Source of the DNA: Peronospora farinosa
Lineage: Eukaryota > Oomycota > Peronosporomycetes > Peronosporales > Peronosporaceae
Direction: 5' to 3'
NCBI GenBank assembly: GCA_947646735.1
Contig: CANTFK010000921.1
Coordinates: 62,001 to 126,000 of the forward strand
DNA length: 64,000 bases
The notes under the pieces were generated by a model. The model had not been told where the DNA came from. It made no database searches and was given only the letters and a program-made list of their open reading frames with translations. Shown piece by piece: positions 12,159-23,389 of the stretch (within the stretch, counting starts at the first letter, position 1; every line of letters starts with the position of its first letter). The translations under genes were made by a program, and so were the position numbers.

Positions 12159-14890
12159 AAGCCTAAATTACTACAGCAGATATATCGAAGACTATGCCAT
12201 ATACGCATCGATCCTCTATGAACTGAGAGAGGTATAATTTTCACGCGTGGAGGTGCAAATTGAAGGCTAACGATGGAGTGACGGCCAAGGGAGAAGACGA
12301 AGAAAAATGATCCAAGGTCCAAATAACGTTTGCCATGCTCAAGAACAATATTGCTACAGCACCCATTCTACGACATTTCTACCCGTCTAGAGGGGCGGTA
12401 AGTATTGTCTACGCAAGTGAATGGGCCATCTCGGCGTCATTGGTGCAGATTTGCGACGGCCTGCTTATGTCAGTTATTTTCACGAGCCGTACCCTCTAGT
12501 CGAATGAGATGAAGATATAGCACGGTAGAAAAGGACGTGTTGGCGTTGTTACGAAGATTGGAGATCTGTTTCACGATGTTGTTCGCCCGACCCCTCAAGG
12601 TTCTGAAGAGACATTCTACACTAGCATGGCTAGATATATTCTCCGTGTTGCAGGGTCGTTTGGGGAGTGTGCTGCTCTCTTGTCCCAGTGGACGTTCTAT
12701 ATTGTCAAGTGCTATAGGATGTGCTGGGAACGTTGGCAGCCAACATTACATTTCGAGAAAACGTGGACTGAATTTTGTCGTCGATTGCTTCTAGGAAGCA
12801 ATCCAGATAGACGATCGACCTACCTACGCCCACGGTTGAACCTGACGAAGAACCCTATGTAATGAGTTTCGATAGGTCGACCCGGGTGAAGCAAGGAGGA
12901 GGGGCCTGTAGCGCTATTGTATGGAGACTTCCTACATGAACTATTGTCGAGGCTGCCTCGAAGTACCTCGCTAAATTTACAGTGGATGAGGCGGAAATGA
13001 GGGCATGTTGCTGGATTTTGACCTGTAATGTTCAAACACGCTGCTAGTACTTTAAGGACGCTTATATGTTTGTTTTTAGCTGTCAATTACCAGCACAGAT
13101 ACATGGCTCCATGCTTTGGGAACATAATCGATATTGTAATGCATATTTTTTAAAAGGCGCATCGCTCACCACTGTACTCAGAAGAAAATGCAAGTTAAGG
13201 TTATATCAGATTCTACCAAGCTCGCTTGTAAATCTTCATTGATCTCTCCCCTTACGGGTTGTAACAGCACGCAAGCCACGCGAAAAATCGCATCACGAAT
13301 GGTCAGATTAATCTACTTGGTATAATATTACATTTGAAAGTACCTGACTATCACAAAGCGTTCATTTGCAACTCGTTCTAATGGTACATTTCTTGCGACA
13401 TCGAATCGAACCGTCAATTCTGGATCACGTGGATCGAGCGACCGTGAGACTCACACATTCCTCGCTTCAAGTGCGGCACACAACATTCTCTCTTCTAATC
13501 ATGACCCAGCGTGTACGTGTACCACTCTCTTGCGTTCGCTTTGTTTCGGCGACGAAGATGCATCGCTAGGGATTCCCAGCTTTCCATTTGGATAAATATC
13601 GAACAAGTCTCACCTAAGAGGTAGTAAGCAAGCAATGCATGGTGGACAGTAACGCGAGGCTGCCTTCCTCAACCGCGTCGCAGACTTTGGCGAGTCCAGG
13701 AAGGCTGCCGCGCGGTCACTTGATTTACGTCTATGAAGTCAGATTGCCTCACCCTACTGCTCATATGGGGTGGTATCATATTGTGGTAGCAGAAAGAACG
13801 TATTACACTTGTTTTATGTTCATCGCCTATTTTCATGGAGGAACCGTAATGCTTGGAGGTTAATAATAATGTTAGAGTCTCTTGAGCGACGTCGGCTGAT
13901 TATCTGTGGAGATCAAATTGGTTTTAAGACAGATGCGTGTATAGATCGAGTGTATGGCTTCAAGTTTATCCCCGTTACGGGCGAAGGCATTAAGCAAGCT
14001 CCAGTCGTGGACCTCCCATGCATGAAACGAGACTGGAATCAGAGCGCGAACCAGTTGGTCAGTGCGGCTTTGCACCAACACAAAATGATCGAGTCAATAC
14101 CAAAGGAAGAATGGCCATGTCTAGAAGCGATCAATCGGCTGGTAGAGGTGCTAGTACCTAAAGAATGAAGTCCATCTGTCACGCTATTCGCGATGACTTG
14201 GTCACGGTCCCTCGTGAGAAAATATGGAGAAGTTATGCAAGAAAACGTAGCACAACGACTCGGAGTGGACCGAATTCGAGATGTGCAAGATGAAGAGAGC
14301 TGGGTACGAGAGTGAAAGGCATATTTGAAGAAAGACTGGAGTGACCTGTCTGTGGAATCGGTTCGTACTTGCATCAAAATGTCTGGAGACTACGAGATAA
14401 GTGAAGAAGAACTGCTAGTTTAGTGCCCCGGTCAGAGAATCGAGAGAGACGACCGAGAGATAACTGTCAGATTGGTGATACCGAGAGTCTCTAGGCCGAC
14501 GTCCTTCATCACTATCATACCAGTCTAGAGAGCGGTCATCAGTAAATCGGACGTAGCTACTATCGAATCCGGCGATACTGTCATTGAAGAGGTCTGTTTC
14601 GGAGTGTCCAGATGTATGTGTGTCGTTGCATGGATTGCGAGACTGGGAAAGAGAGTCCTACCTTACAAGGGAAGACTCCGAGCAATGTCGAAGCGACGTA
14701 CCCTTTTGAAACCATCGCGATGGACCATATACCCTCTCTGACCAAGTCGTACAAAGAAAATACGGAAGTGCTCATCTAGGTCGCTATGTTCACCGTTATG
14801 TGATGGCTGGAAACCAGTTCTTAATGGACGGCCCAGACAGTAGCCGAGGGGTATCACGGATGTGTTTTCCGCCGTTTTGGAGCCAGTGAG

Positions 14891-15585
14891 GTGATTCGTC
14901 ACGATCGGAAACCGCGGTTTCATTCAAACTTCTTCCGAGCGTTTAGCCGCATGGCGGGTCAACGTCAGCAAGCGACCATAGCCTACCGATCTCAGACGAA
15001 CGATAGTGCGGAGAGAATGGTCCAGACTCTGACCAGGTCGATCAAGATGTATGTGGCCGACGCAGAGCAACGAGGCTAGGATGAGTATTCAGAACGTTTG
15101 AAGCTCGCGTTAAACACGGCACACGGCAGGGTACGGGAGAAAACACCATTTATCTTCTGTATGATTGAGACGCTAGGACCACTCTTGAAACCATGTTACC
15201 AGTGGTGAATACTCGACGTCGGGAATCAGGACATCGGAGATGGAAATATCGCATTCAGAGCCACTATCAGCGAGCAAGGGATAAAGTTAACGAGAACCTA
15301 CGGGCATCTAGACAGGCTCGGATACAAGCGCATAACGAAGGGGTAGTCATTCAGACAGGGGCCCGGGTATGGCTATACTTAGACCGGGTGAAGGAAAGGT
15401 ACACCAAAAAACTGGCCCCCCTTCTGGCACGGACCTTTCCAGGTTCTGGAATTGGTCACGGATCATGCAGAACGTTTGGAGCTACGATGCACGGAATACA
15501 GACTATTCCCAATTGTGCACCTCTCCAAGCTCAAGCCTGTCAGAGAGTTCGCTGATCGACCCAACGGCGAGCTAGAATAGACAGA
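14891..15585 (+). pseudogene. Integrase remnant
   Basis: 14891-15079 encodes RHDRKPRFHSNFFRAFSRMA and QTNDSAERMVQTLTRSIKMY. These are the integrase core motifs with a catalytic Asp (in HDRKPRF) and Glu (in SAERM). 15193-15555 continues in another frame with RRRESGHRRWKYRIQ and VWLYLDRVKERY, the integrase C-terminal region. Confidence 0.82.
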
Positions 15586-15639
15586 GAGGGCCGGGTCGAT
15601 TTTTCGACAAATGTTTGTTACCATAAGATATAGGGTGAC

Positions 15640-15869
15640 GGAAGCTGGAGGAAGGTGAGTACGAAGTCGAAGTAATTTTGGAAAGTCGCACAGGTAAGAA
15701 TACTCGGTATGGACGGCAGCAACGAAAATTTCTCGTCCTTTGGAAGGGGCAAGCTGGCTCCTCGTGGGTAGAAAAAGTTGATTTGAATTGTGGAGCCTTA
15801 CTCCGGGATTTAGAGCGCAAGAAGACGATCCATTACCGTTTCGAAATGATGCAAAGTCATGAGAACTAG
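15640..15869 (+). pseudogene. Chromodomain of the Ty3/gypsy element
   Basis: A frame running to 15869 contains VILESRTGKNTRYGRQQRKF, LVLWKGQAGSSWVEKVDLNC and MQSHEN before its stop. This is a chromodomain (aromatic and W residues in LVLWKG...SWV) fused after integrase, as in chromoviruses. It probably once directed insertion to marked chromatin. Confidence 0.75.
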
Positions 15870-15904
15870 CGATGTATACCGGGACTCTTGGAAGGTAGAC
15901 CATA

Positions 15905-16035
15905 GTCTCCCATTGAAGGACCAGGTCCCTCTTCGGTAGACCCAGTACCTCATCGGTAGATCTTGGTCACTCATCGGTAGACCCGGTCCTCCATCACTAG
16001 ACCCGGTCCCTCATCGGTAGACCTGGATCTCCTAT
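15905..16035 (+). repeat. Imperfect tandem repeats of a GGTAGACCCGGTCC-type unit
   Basis: About five diverged copies of a unit of roughly 25 bases centred on CTCATCGGTAGACC lie just downstream of the chromodomain stop. Related copies recur near 17605-17660. They may belong to the untranslated 3' part of the chromodomain element. Confidence 0.7.
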
Positions 16036-18720
16036 GAAGGGCTTCGTCCCCTCACGAATAAGGCCCTTTGTACAGAAGAACGAAGAAGGAAGAACTGACA
16101 TGATTACCTTGACACAGAAGTAATTATGACAAAAGAGATGGAAGATAGAAAATGCAAAAAAGTCGAAGAGAACGAATGCTCGTGTTCATAGGGAAACCTA
16201 AGAAGTTGGACTTAAACTTAACCTTGATGCGAGGGAACAAGGTCCCAGGATGAGGCACGGAAGAAAACCGATACTGAGTGAGCCACGGCCACGCGAAGAA
16301 TCCGACACCTGAAGGGCTGCTAGCAAAAAGACTGGGTATGATCCCTCCTCAGGAACAGGTTAACAGTAAATTACACGACGAGTTCGAGGAAGATGTCGGA
16401 AGAAGGGGTCCAGGAAGAGGTCGAGATCCCATCGGTCCTTACTCATTTAAACGAAGATAAAGTCGGTCATTTCCCGTCACGCTCGAGTCGCCCGACCCCT
16501 ACGCTTCTTCCGCGCGTTATAATAAGACGCAAGGAAGGGTTTGCCAGCGCTTGGACCTTAGCGATCCACAGGCAGTGGGTCGCCTCCCAAAGCGCTTGGC
16601 TATGCTCCTCGGCGAGCCGTGTGTAGACCACCGCTAACTGGGCGACCCAGCCGGCAGGTCGAAAGGAGACAGTTGGGACCAGATCCAACTGGTCGACCAA
16701 GTCTTTTGGGGACATTGTACAATGCACCAAGAGTTGACAAGGTCGGCCGGCCAAGGTGCCACCTTTGCGGCAAAGGAGGTCTTCCGTTGCATATACTTAA
16801 GGATGATGACATCCTTTGGAAGCGAACAAGGGTCATCCGGAAGGAATGGGTCGTCGCCCGCAACCGTGGAATTGTTATTCCTCTTCGATGGGGTACACCT
16901 ACTCTCCGAGCCAGAAGACCCGAACATCGCTCGTTTCAACGAGAGGCCTGAAGTTGAGGCGGGTTTTATGGAAGATGTAGACGTTGGCGGATCCGATTGG
17001 CCCTCCGTCCAACGAATCGTCCTTGGCCGACCTCTCCGTACCAGTATCATTACCTTAACTTCCACCGAGACTTCCCCCGTTGATGACTTTCCTGTCTCCA
17101 CAGCTTTTCCTTCGCCGAGTTAGACAGTACTTCTGTCATATTGGTTCCCAAGTCCGCTCTTGTAGACCTTGCTAAAAAAGTGCGCGAAGCTTTACATGAG
17201 CTGCAGGTCAAAGTGGACGCGTGTGAGGACGACCTAGGCCGGTTTATCAGGCGGTGGGTCTGAAGTGGGTGAAGACATTGCTGAAACAACACAGATTAGA
17301 TGCGGACTATCAACAAATGAAAAAGTGAAGACCCTAGAAGATTGAAGAGGGAAAGAAATGCGCGTGCTAAAATCGCTGTACTGCAAGAAGCGGCTGTGTT
17401 AAGTGCTTATTTTATATGGACACCCCAGAATCTAGTTGGATTCGTGGTATAAGAGACCATGTATCAGGAAGAGGAAACCAGAGAGACAGAGGACCTCGAG
17501 GGGAAGCGAACGTTGGCGAAAACCAATTTGCAGGATTCACATAAGAGAAATCATTACCAGAGTACCGTTTAATCGGTACCGAAAGGAGCCGACAACTGTT
17601 CCCTTTGGAAGGCCCGATCCATTGTTGGTAGACCTCGGTCCCTCATCGGTCGACCTGGGTCTATCGAGGTTCAGCCACTCCTAACCAGTCAACACAAGTA
17701 ATATACTAGTCGGCACAAAGAATCAGGGCTTGAGGCAAGGATAGAGGAATGAAGTTCAAAGGATAGGACTACATTAAATACTACTCAATTTGAGATCTAT
17801 GTGACACGACTCCGTCGTCCTAAAAGAACATGCTCTAAGCTACCAACCTGTTACGGGAAGGGATACACTTTGGCTCCCCGTTGAAGACAGCTGCGTGGAT
17901 AAGTATAAGTGCGAAAGAACTTCAGCATATATTTGGCCTGTGAGTTTGCTCGAGTAGCAACCCCCCCAAGACCCGCTATCGGAAGCGGTCTCCCTCACCT
18001 CACGGTCCGGGAGCTAAGCAAAGGCGAGGAGGTTAATACCCCTGAGAATATTAAGGAAAAGTCCAGGGACGACATGCGCCCTGAAAAATTTGGCTCTAAG
18101 CCCACTCTCGACAAAGTCGACCGAGTGGCCACCTACCGGCCCACCAAGTGAAGCATACCCACTCGAGGCCCCCAGGTCTACCTCTTTCAAGACAGACATC
18201 TACAACTTCACCCAAGTCTTTCGAAGAGTTCAACCCGCCAAACGAAGGGTACACAAGGTAAGAAAAGGTCCATACGCGGCATCGGGGTACCCCCTCCGAC
18301 AGTCGGCAGTCCGGCACAGCGAGTGGTTTGGGGTCTCATCATCCAATTTGAGAATCACTCCACCACACCGCACCACCGACGGATCCATCTGATCTGGACA
18401 ACTTTCAGGGATGCGACATCTCGTTGCTCGTCGAGAAGCATAAGGAGCGACTGGACGCTTCGTGAACGCCAGCCGACATTGACAATATTAGTGCCCAATT
18501 CAGAGCGCCCTACACTGCACATTCACGGTCAAATTACTGCAGTCGGCAGTCGATGCCTGCAACCACACGTGTTCATTCTACAGCGCATGGGCGGCAAGGG
18601 TCTATGGGGCCGCTTCGACCAGCTTGTCTGCTTTTTGGGCGGCCAGACGTCGCCGTTTCCCAACACGTCGCTGACTGTACGATCTTTAAATACCGTAAAA
18701 ATGTTTTAAAAAGTTACTGA
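16036..18720. repeat. Decayed repeat-rich sequence, no supported gene
   Basis: Short open frames occur in all frames, but none has a recognisable domain. A second patch of the GGTAGACC-type repeat is present near 17605-17660. The sequence is probably retroelement-derived because it continues the composition of 8.5-15.9 kb. No LTR was recognised. Confidence 0.4.
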
Positions 18721-18848
18721 CTGACTTTTCTATTATTTTCCGGTAAGTTGCGCAGTAGATGGTAGAAGGGGAACTGAAATATATATTAGACGTTTTAGTC
18801 TTCGGCACTCAAATCGGAACATTCCCTAAAACTCTCTTGTGCCTTTTT

Positions 18849-18944
18849 CATCAGTCGCCTCTTGCCATCAGTCGCCTCTTGCCATCAGTCGCCTCTTGCC
18901 ATCAGTCGCCTCTTGCCATCAGTCGCTTCATGCCATCAGTCGCG
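18849..18944 (+). repeat. 17-bp tandem repeat
   Basis: Unit catcagtcgcctcttgc occurs four times perfectly, a fifth time with two changes, and then partially. No gene is evident around it. Confidence 0.92.
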
Positions 18945-19142
18945 GCTGTTCGGCTCGTCGCTTCATCTTTTTTTCATCATGTATCGAAACGTCGACACTC
19001 ACTGGCTCTCTGTGCAGTGTCTCTGCTCATGCGAAACCGTCGATCTCTAACAAGTTCTTCTGAAGTTTTCTTGCAGTGCAAGCAGTACGACATGCTGATG
19101 CGTTATAAAAAAGCGCGTGCGTAGAACGCATTTTAAGCATAA

Positions 19143-19206
19143 TGCCTAATCTGCCTAATTTTATTTCCATATGGTGCCAATTTCATTGTATTAGGCAGAT
19201 TAGGCA
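19143..19206. repeat. Perfect 17-bp inverted repeat
   Basis: Arms TGCCTAATCTGCCTAAT (19143-19159) and its exact reverse complement (19190-19206) flank a 30-base spacer. Each arm contains a direct repeat of TGCCTAA. It could be a mobile-element end, a hairpin or a dyad binding site. No target duplication was identified. Confidence 0.85.
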
Positions 19207-19505
19207 GTTGCCTAGCCTGCTGATTAATCTCGAATGAAGGTGGACTATCATGCAGGTGTTTCTTCGTTGGCGTGCAGTTTGTGTTGTTAAAACTTTATGT
19301 GATGGCAAAAATCTTGAGAAAATTATATCAGTAGTAAGGAAATCTCTAGACAAAGATGTTGTTAACGGACCTTAGCGCACAACAAAACAATGGTTGCAAT
19401 CATTGGGAGCAGGTTTTTGATTTGTTTTATCAATTGCTTTTCTGTAGTAAGTCTACTGCTTCCCTAAGCCATGCGCTTCATTCAAATTACTTGTTGACCC
19501 ATTTC

Positions 19506-20789
19506 CTAACAACCCTCAGCGTCAAGTGACATCGTCTCTAGAGCTTTTAAGACACTTTTGTTCTCTTCGTCTCCCGTAGCAAAGACCAGATCCGTAAATT
19601 CGTTGATGACGGGTGTATAAGTCATCAAACTGGTGAAGTGCATCGGTACGCGCCGTATGCATGTCTCCAGGATTGTCCCGCCCATGGAACTATCTGTGGA
19701 TGGTCGAACAACACACCATCCAGTCTCGTCGGAATGCATCCCTTGAAACAGTCCTTCACCTTCAGAAAACACCTTCCACACGACGACAACGCGATTGACC
19801 TCTTGAAACCGACGAGCAGCAGTTCGCTGCAGCAACGACACAGTTTCGCCCATTCGACGGCTTGTGATTCGAAACTTCATCGCTATTATATTGCCCGGGT
19901 CTTCCATCGTTTCATAAATTTCGCGGTCCTCTTGTCGGTGCTTTAGCTGAGCCCAATGCCATAATGACTGACAGATCTGCTTGTATTTGAATGGCAGTGT
20001 TTGTCGGTCAGCTTCCTGATAGTATTCCGTTTCTTTATCCTTGAATCTGGTAATTGCCGGAAACTCTTTTGTCATGGACGAATTGCAGGCAGTGATAACT
20101 TCATCAGTTTGCAAGTAGACAGTATGAAGTTCTCGAATAAACGTGTCAAATAGCGCCGAATCGGTCGGTGTAAGAAGCATTCGCTTTTTAAGTCGCGGCG
20201 TGTCTCCAAATTCATCGTTTGCAACCGATCCATCGTGAAGTCGCTTCTTCAAAAGTCCACACATGTTCTCAATCAATGTGGTTCGTGAACTGATGGCAGC
20301 TCGTAGCTGCTGCTGTTCCTTCTCAGCAGTTTCAAGATGATTCTTTTGTCGAGACGCAATGGATTTCCATAAATAGTTCAAAAGTGCACCGTCAGTGGAT
20401 GGGGATGTCCGACCAGCGTCTGTTGAATCCTGTAACTTGTCAAGTTTAGCGGATAACTCGTCAATCTCTTTACGTAAAGATTCCTTTTCTTCCTTTTGTC
20501 GCTTGCGATATTCACTACGTCGAGCAGCATCCTTGGATCGACGTTGTTGTTGTTGAACGGTTAAGCGTTCCGAGTTAGCAGAGGCTGGCATAACTAGGGT
20601 CACAGCATTGTCGACTGGAATTGGTTCGAGGGGAAGCAAAGTTGGCATGAACGGATCTAGAAGAGATTCCACGTCCGGATAGAAATCATCTTGATGCAAA
20701 TCATCACATGTTACTGCAGTTGAGAGAGCAAATTCATCGGATGTCTGAAAGAAGTCGACCAATTCGTCAAGTACCAAGTCGTCCATCAC
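19506..20789 (-). CDS. bZIP-like coiled-coil protein with non-canonical basic region
   Basis: Intact 427-codon frame starting MMDDLVLDELVDF. The acidic N-terminus (about 1-75) could activate transcription. Residues about 80-125 hold a basic stretch RRSKDAARRSEYRKRQ followed by heptad-spaced Leu/Ile (LRKEIDELSAKLDKL), the layout of a bZIP. Aligned with classical bZIPs (N-x2-A-A-x2-S-R), the DNA-contact Asn is Ser and the invariant Arg is Glu, and the first Leu is shifted by two residues. A second basic/coiled segment follows (about 140-200). The C-terminal half (about 225-420) resembles the conserved region of large oomycete bZIP-like/M96-like families, possibly START-like. Nuclear regulation is inferred. 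No intron is seen. Confidence 0.7.
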   Translation of the reverse strand: MMDDLVLDELVDFFQTSDEFALSTAVTCDDLHQDDFYPDVESLLDPFMPTLLPLEPIPVDNAVTLVMPASANSERLTVQQQQRRSKDAARRSEYRKRQKEEKESLRKEIDELSAKLDKLQDSTDAGRTSPSTDGALLNYLWKSIASRQKNHLETAEKEQQQLRAAISSRTTLIENMCGLLKKRLHDGSVANDEFGDTPRLKKRMLLTPTDSALFDTFIRELHTVYLQTDEVITACNSSMTKEFPAITRFKDKETEYYQEADRQTLPFKYKQICQSLWHWAQLKHRQEDREIYETMEDPGNIIAMKFRITSRRMGETVSLLQRTAARRFQEVNRVVVVWKVFSEGEGLFQGMHSDETGWCVVRPSTDSSMGGTILETCIRRVPMHFTSLMTYTPVINEFTDLVFATGDEENKSVLKALETMSLDAEGC

Positions 20790-22749
20790 TTTTAATTTTC
20801 AACAATGATGATCTCGAGTACTTAGAATTTTGGAAGGTGAGAAATAGAGGGACTGGCTTCGTAACGAAGTATAGAGATGAGAAGTAAAACTACAGCATCC
20901 ATATACGCAATCAGAGCGTATGCTTCGTAATCAATGCGGCAAGAGCGATCAGCAAAGCTGTATAGATTTGACAGTAGTATTGATGTTGCTAATGTTTATG
21001 AGCGCGACCTTTTCTCCATAACCAGATGAGAAGCGAGTGCCTTCTGCTTTGTTATATAATGTCTGTACGCCTTCCTATTGTGCAGCTAACTAACAGCAGC
21101 TGAGGATCGACAGTAAAAAGTAAAAGCTCAGCAAGAAATAGATCTACTTGAGAAGCGATCAGTCAATTTTTCTGACTACAAGCTAGTTGAGGAACAAAAA
21201 TGTCGTCGAGAAAGTTTTTTGACGCTTGAAAGCCGGAATTATAACGTGCAGCTGCTTGGTAGAAGTGTTTGGTCAATTGACGATAGAGCTTGTCGAATAA
21301 CAGCGACGTGTCTGACAATTGTTGAATGTTAGGTACCCAACAATAGACGAAAGCGAGAGCAATGCTATCAACTATGCGAGATGATACGTGAATGGAGGTT
21401 TGCATGTATTTGACATGTTTACCTTGGAAGAAATTGTAAGATGCTGTCTTCTGTATACGACATTTTGTCGACGTCGTTGTCAAACTTTTTCAGAGTTAAT
21501 TTCTTGTCAATGACGCTAAGAATTTTTTCTATTTGTTTGAACTTGTTCGTCTGAGTAAGTGCAGGCTTGGTCCGCCCTGTCTTGCGTTTTGGTGTGCGGC
21601 AGCGGCACAAATGTTCGTTGCATCATCCCTGTTCTCTCTCAATTTTTTGCTGATGCGGACCATTCCGTCTCTCGTACAGAAATGGGTATACGCACTGTGT
21701 TCGCGTGTCCAACTCTCTTGGCCAGGGAAGTATTGCCCACTAGAAGCAAAATTTAAGCTGGTAGAAAAGGGTGATTCTGCTGCTGAGAAGGAGAGCTGAT
21801 CGAGATTATGTTGGATATAGACGCAAGAATAAGGCTGTATTGTATGGGAATGATGTTGCAGGCGATACATTAAAGTATCTCACCTATCCAAATCTCGTGG
21901 GCTCGACACATGCAGTCAATTACTTAGTGGAGTGAGGAAGATGTTGATAAGTTGATTGCTAGTTACTGCAAGGGTATACCGTGGACACGCACAATCTTGA
22001 GATTGAGGCGGTGCCACGTGCTGAATATCGACCGCCACTCCGAAGCTCAGGACCGTTTATGGCTGAGAATCTCCGACGACAACAGCAGAAATTTGTGTTG
22101 GTGATTGAAAGACTTACATATTAAACCATGTGGCGCCGTAATTGAATTCCTTTCGTACCAGTAGTTTGCGTTCCTGGCCGTGAAGATGATGCAAATGGGA
22201 TGGCCGCGTGTATGAGCTGCAACGCGCATTGCCAACGTGGATTTGTGGTGTGCATATCCTTGCACTGAGCAATTCGCCTTGGATCGCATTACCGCAGCTG
22301 AATTCATAAAGCTGTACAAAGAAATTATTCTGCACTTCCTCGTCTGTTGACCAGTTCACGGCAGATCCTTGTCTTGCAATAGCAATTTCATGCAAGTGCT
22401 GGCCACGAAATAAAATGACCAAAGAGCTCTAGGTGCAAGCCACGTTTTCGACCGTGATGCATTCACAACACCGTACATTACACCGATCTCACCGAGAAAG
22501 GAGTGCGTGATGCCAACTCTTTTTCGACATCGACACAACTAGGTCCGTTTTCTCAGTTCACTCAAAGAAATGGCTGATCCTTCTCAATCAACGCGTCTTT
22601 TTCTTTCTTCAGCCATCAACAAGAGTCAGTACAACACTAAAAAAACTGGCAGAGCAAGAAAACTTCTCTAGATTATAGCACATCAATGGATGAAACTCAC
22701 ACCATCGTAAGTTGTAGACTATCACTACGATCACTCCCGTTCCTGTTAT
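20790..22749. other. Gene-poor interval with decayed coding fragments
   Basis: Minus-strand open stretches at 21163-21483, 21419-21610, 22114-22422 and 22356-22538 overlap in shifted frames. A plus-strand stretch around 21960-22120 also reads like protein (for example YTVDTHNLEIEAVPRAEYRP). None is recognised and none is intact. They look like remains of older genes, but the nearest intact genes are the bZIP-like gene and DIM1. The promoter of the bZIP-like gene should lie just above 20790. Confidence 0.35.
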
Positions 22750-23178
22750 TCAGTATCTGTACTTGGTCGAATAGTCTTTCGGCGAGATGACAAGGCCTCG
22801 ACCTTTCCTGGCACCCCGATAGACCGTCTCAATGATGTCAATCATCTCGGTTTTATTATTAAAAGCCCAATTGATCTTGTTGTTATTGCCCGTACCCAAA
22901 TCAATCATAATATGTTTATTTCGAAAGAAAAACATGACGGTACAGGGGTCATAGAGCTCGTACATGGTATTGAAATCCGGTACTTCCGTGATGTCTACCA
23001 CATAAATCGCTGCAAAATTCTTGACGTCTTCTGCGACGCCGCACAACACTTCATCCATCTGCATACACGTCGGATCATGGTCATGACCAAAACGAATTAC
23101 CACTACACGATCCCCTTCGTTTAAAATGGCTTGATCAACGGCCCAGCCGCTCTCTAAATGTGGCAATAAGTACGACAT
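22750..23178 (-). CDS. DIM1: U5 snRNP 15-kDa thioredoxin-like protein DIM1
   Basis: A 142-codon frame, the same length as human TXNL4A. Nearly invariant blocks are present: YVVDITEVPDFNTMYELYDP, VMFFFRNKHIMIDLGTGNNN and the C-terminal GRGLVISPKDYSTKYRY. The protein has a thioredoxin fold without the redox CxxC (it has DPTCMQMD instead). It is a core component of U5 and U4/U6.U5 tri-snRNP needed for pre-mRNA splicing. It starts MSYLLPHLESGWAVDQAI, exactly where family members begin. No intron is visible. It is divergently oriented from the large gene at 23390, with about 210 bases between the start codons. Confidence 0.97.
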   Translation of the reverse strand: MSYLLPHLESGWAVDQAILNEGDRVVVIRFGHDHDPTCMQMDEVLCGVAEDVKNFAAIYVVDITEVPDFNTMYELYDPCTVMFFFRNKHIMIDLGTGNNNKINWAFNNKTEMIDIIETVYRGARKGRGLVISPKDYSTKYRY

Positions 23179-23389
23179 ATTTGATTCGGGAAGGAACGAA
23201 CACGAAGTGTCACATTCAAACCTCGTTCGAATGACTACTCACATCACTAGATCTTTCGAAACCCTGTTTACTATGATATTTACGCCAGTCTCTCAATTTA
23301 ATACCTCAGGTTCTTTACATACAAACTGCTCTCCAATAATTCATTTCCTGATTAGCTAAAGTAGTTACCATCACTCTGAGTGCGCCAGC

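Larger units (their letters stand above)
8544..15869 (+). mobile_element. Degenerate Ty3/gypsy retroelement with chromodomain, plus strand
   Basis: Fragments of gag, CCHC knuckle, protease, reverse transcriptase, integrase and a chromodomain occur in the correct order on the plus strand, scattered over all three frames with many stops. Clear LTRs were not recognised. The integrase tail (VWLYLDRVKERY) and the chromodomain ending NCGALL...MQSHE are characteristic of oomycete elements. Decay is far heavier than in the element at 1204-8538, so this is the older insertion. Confidence 0.85.
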
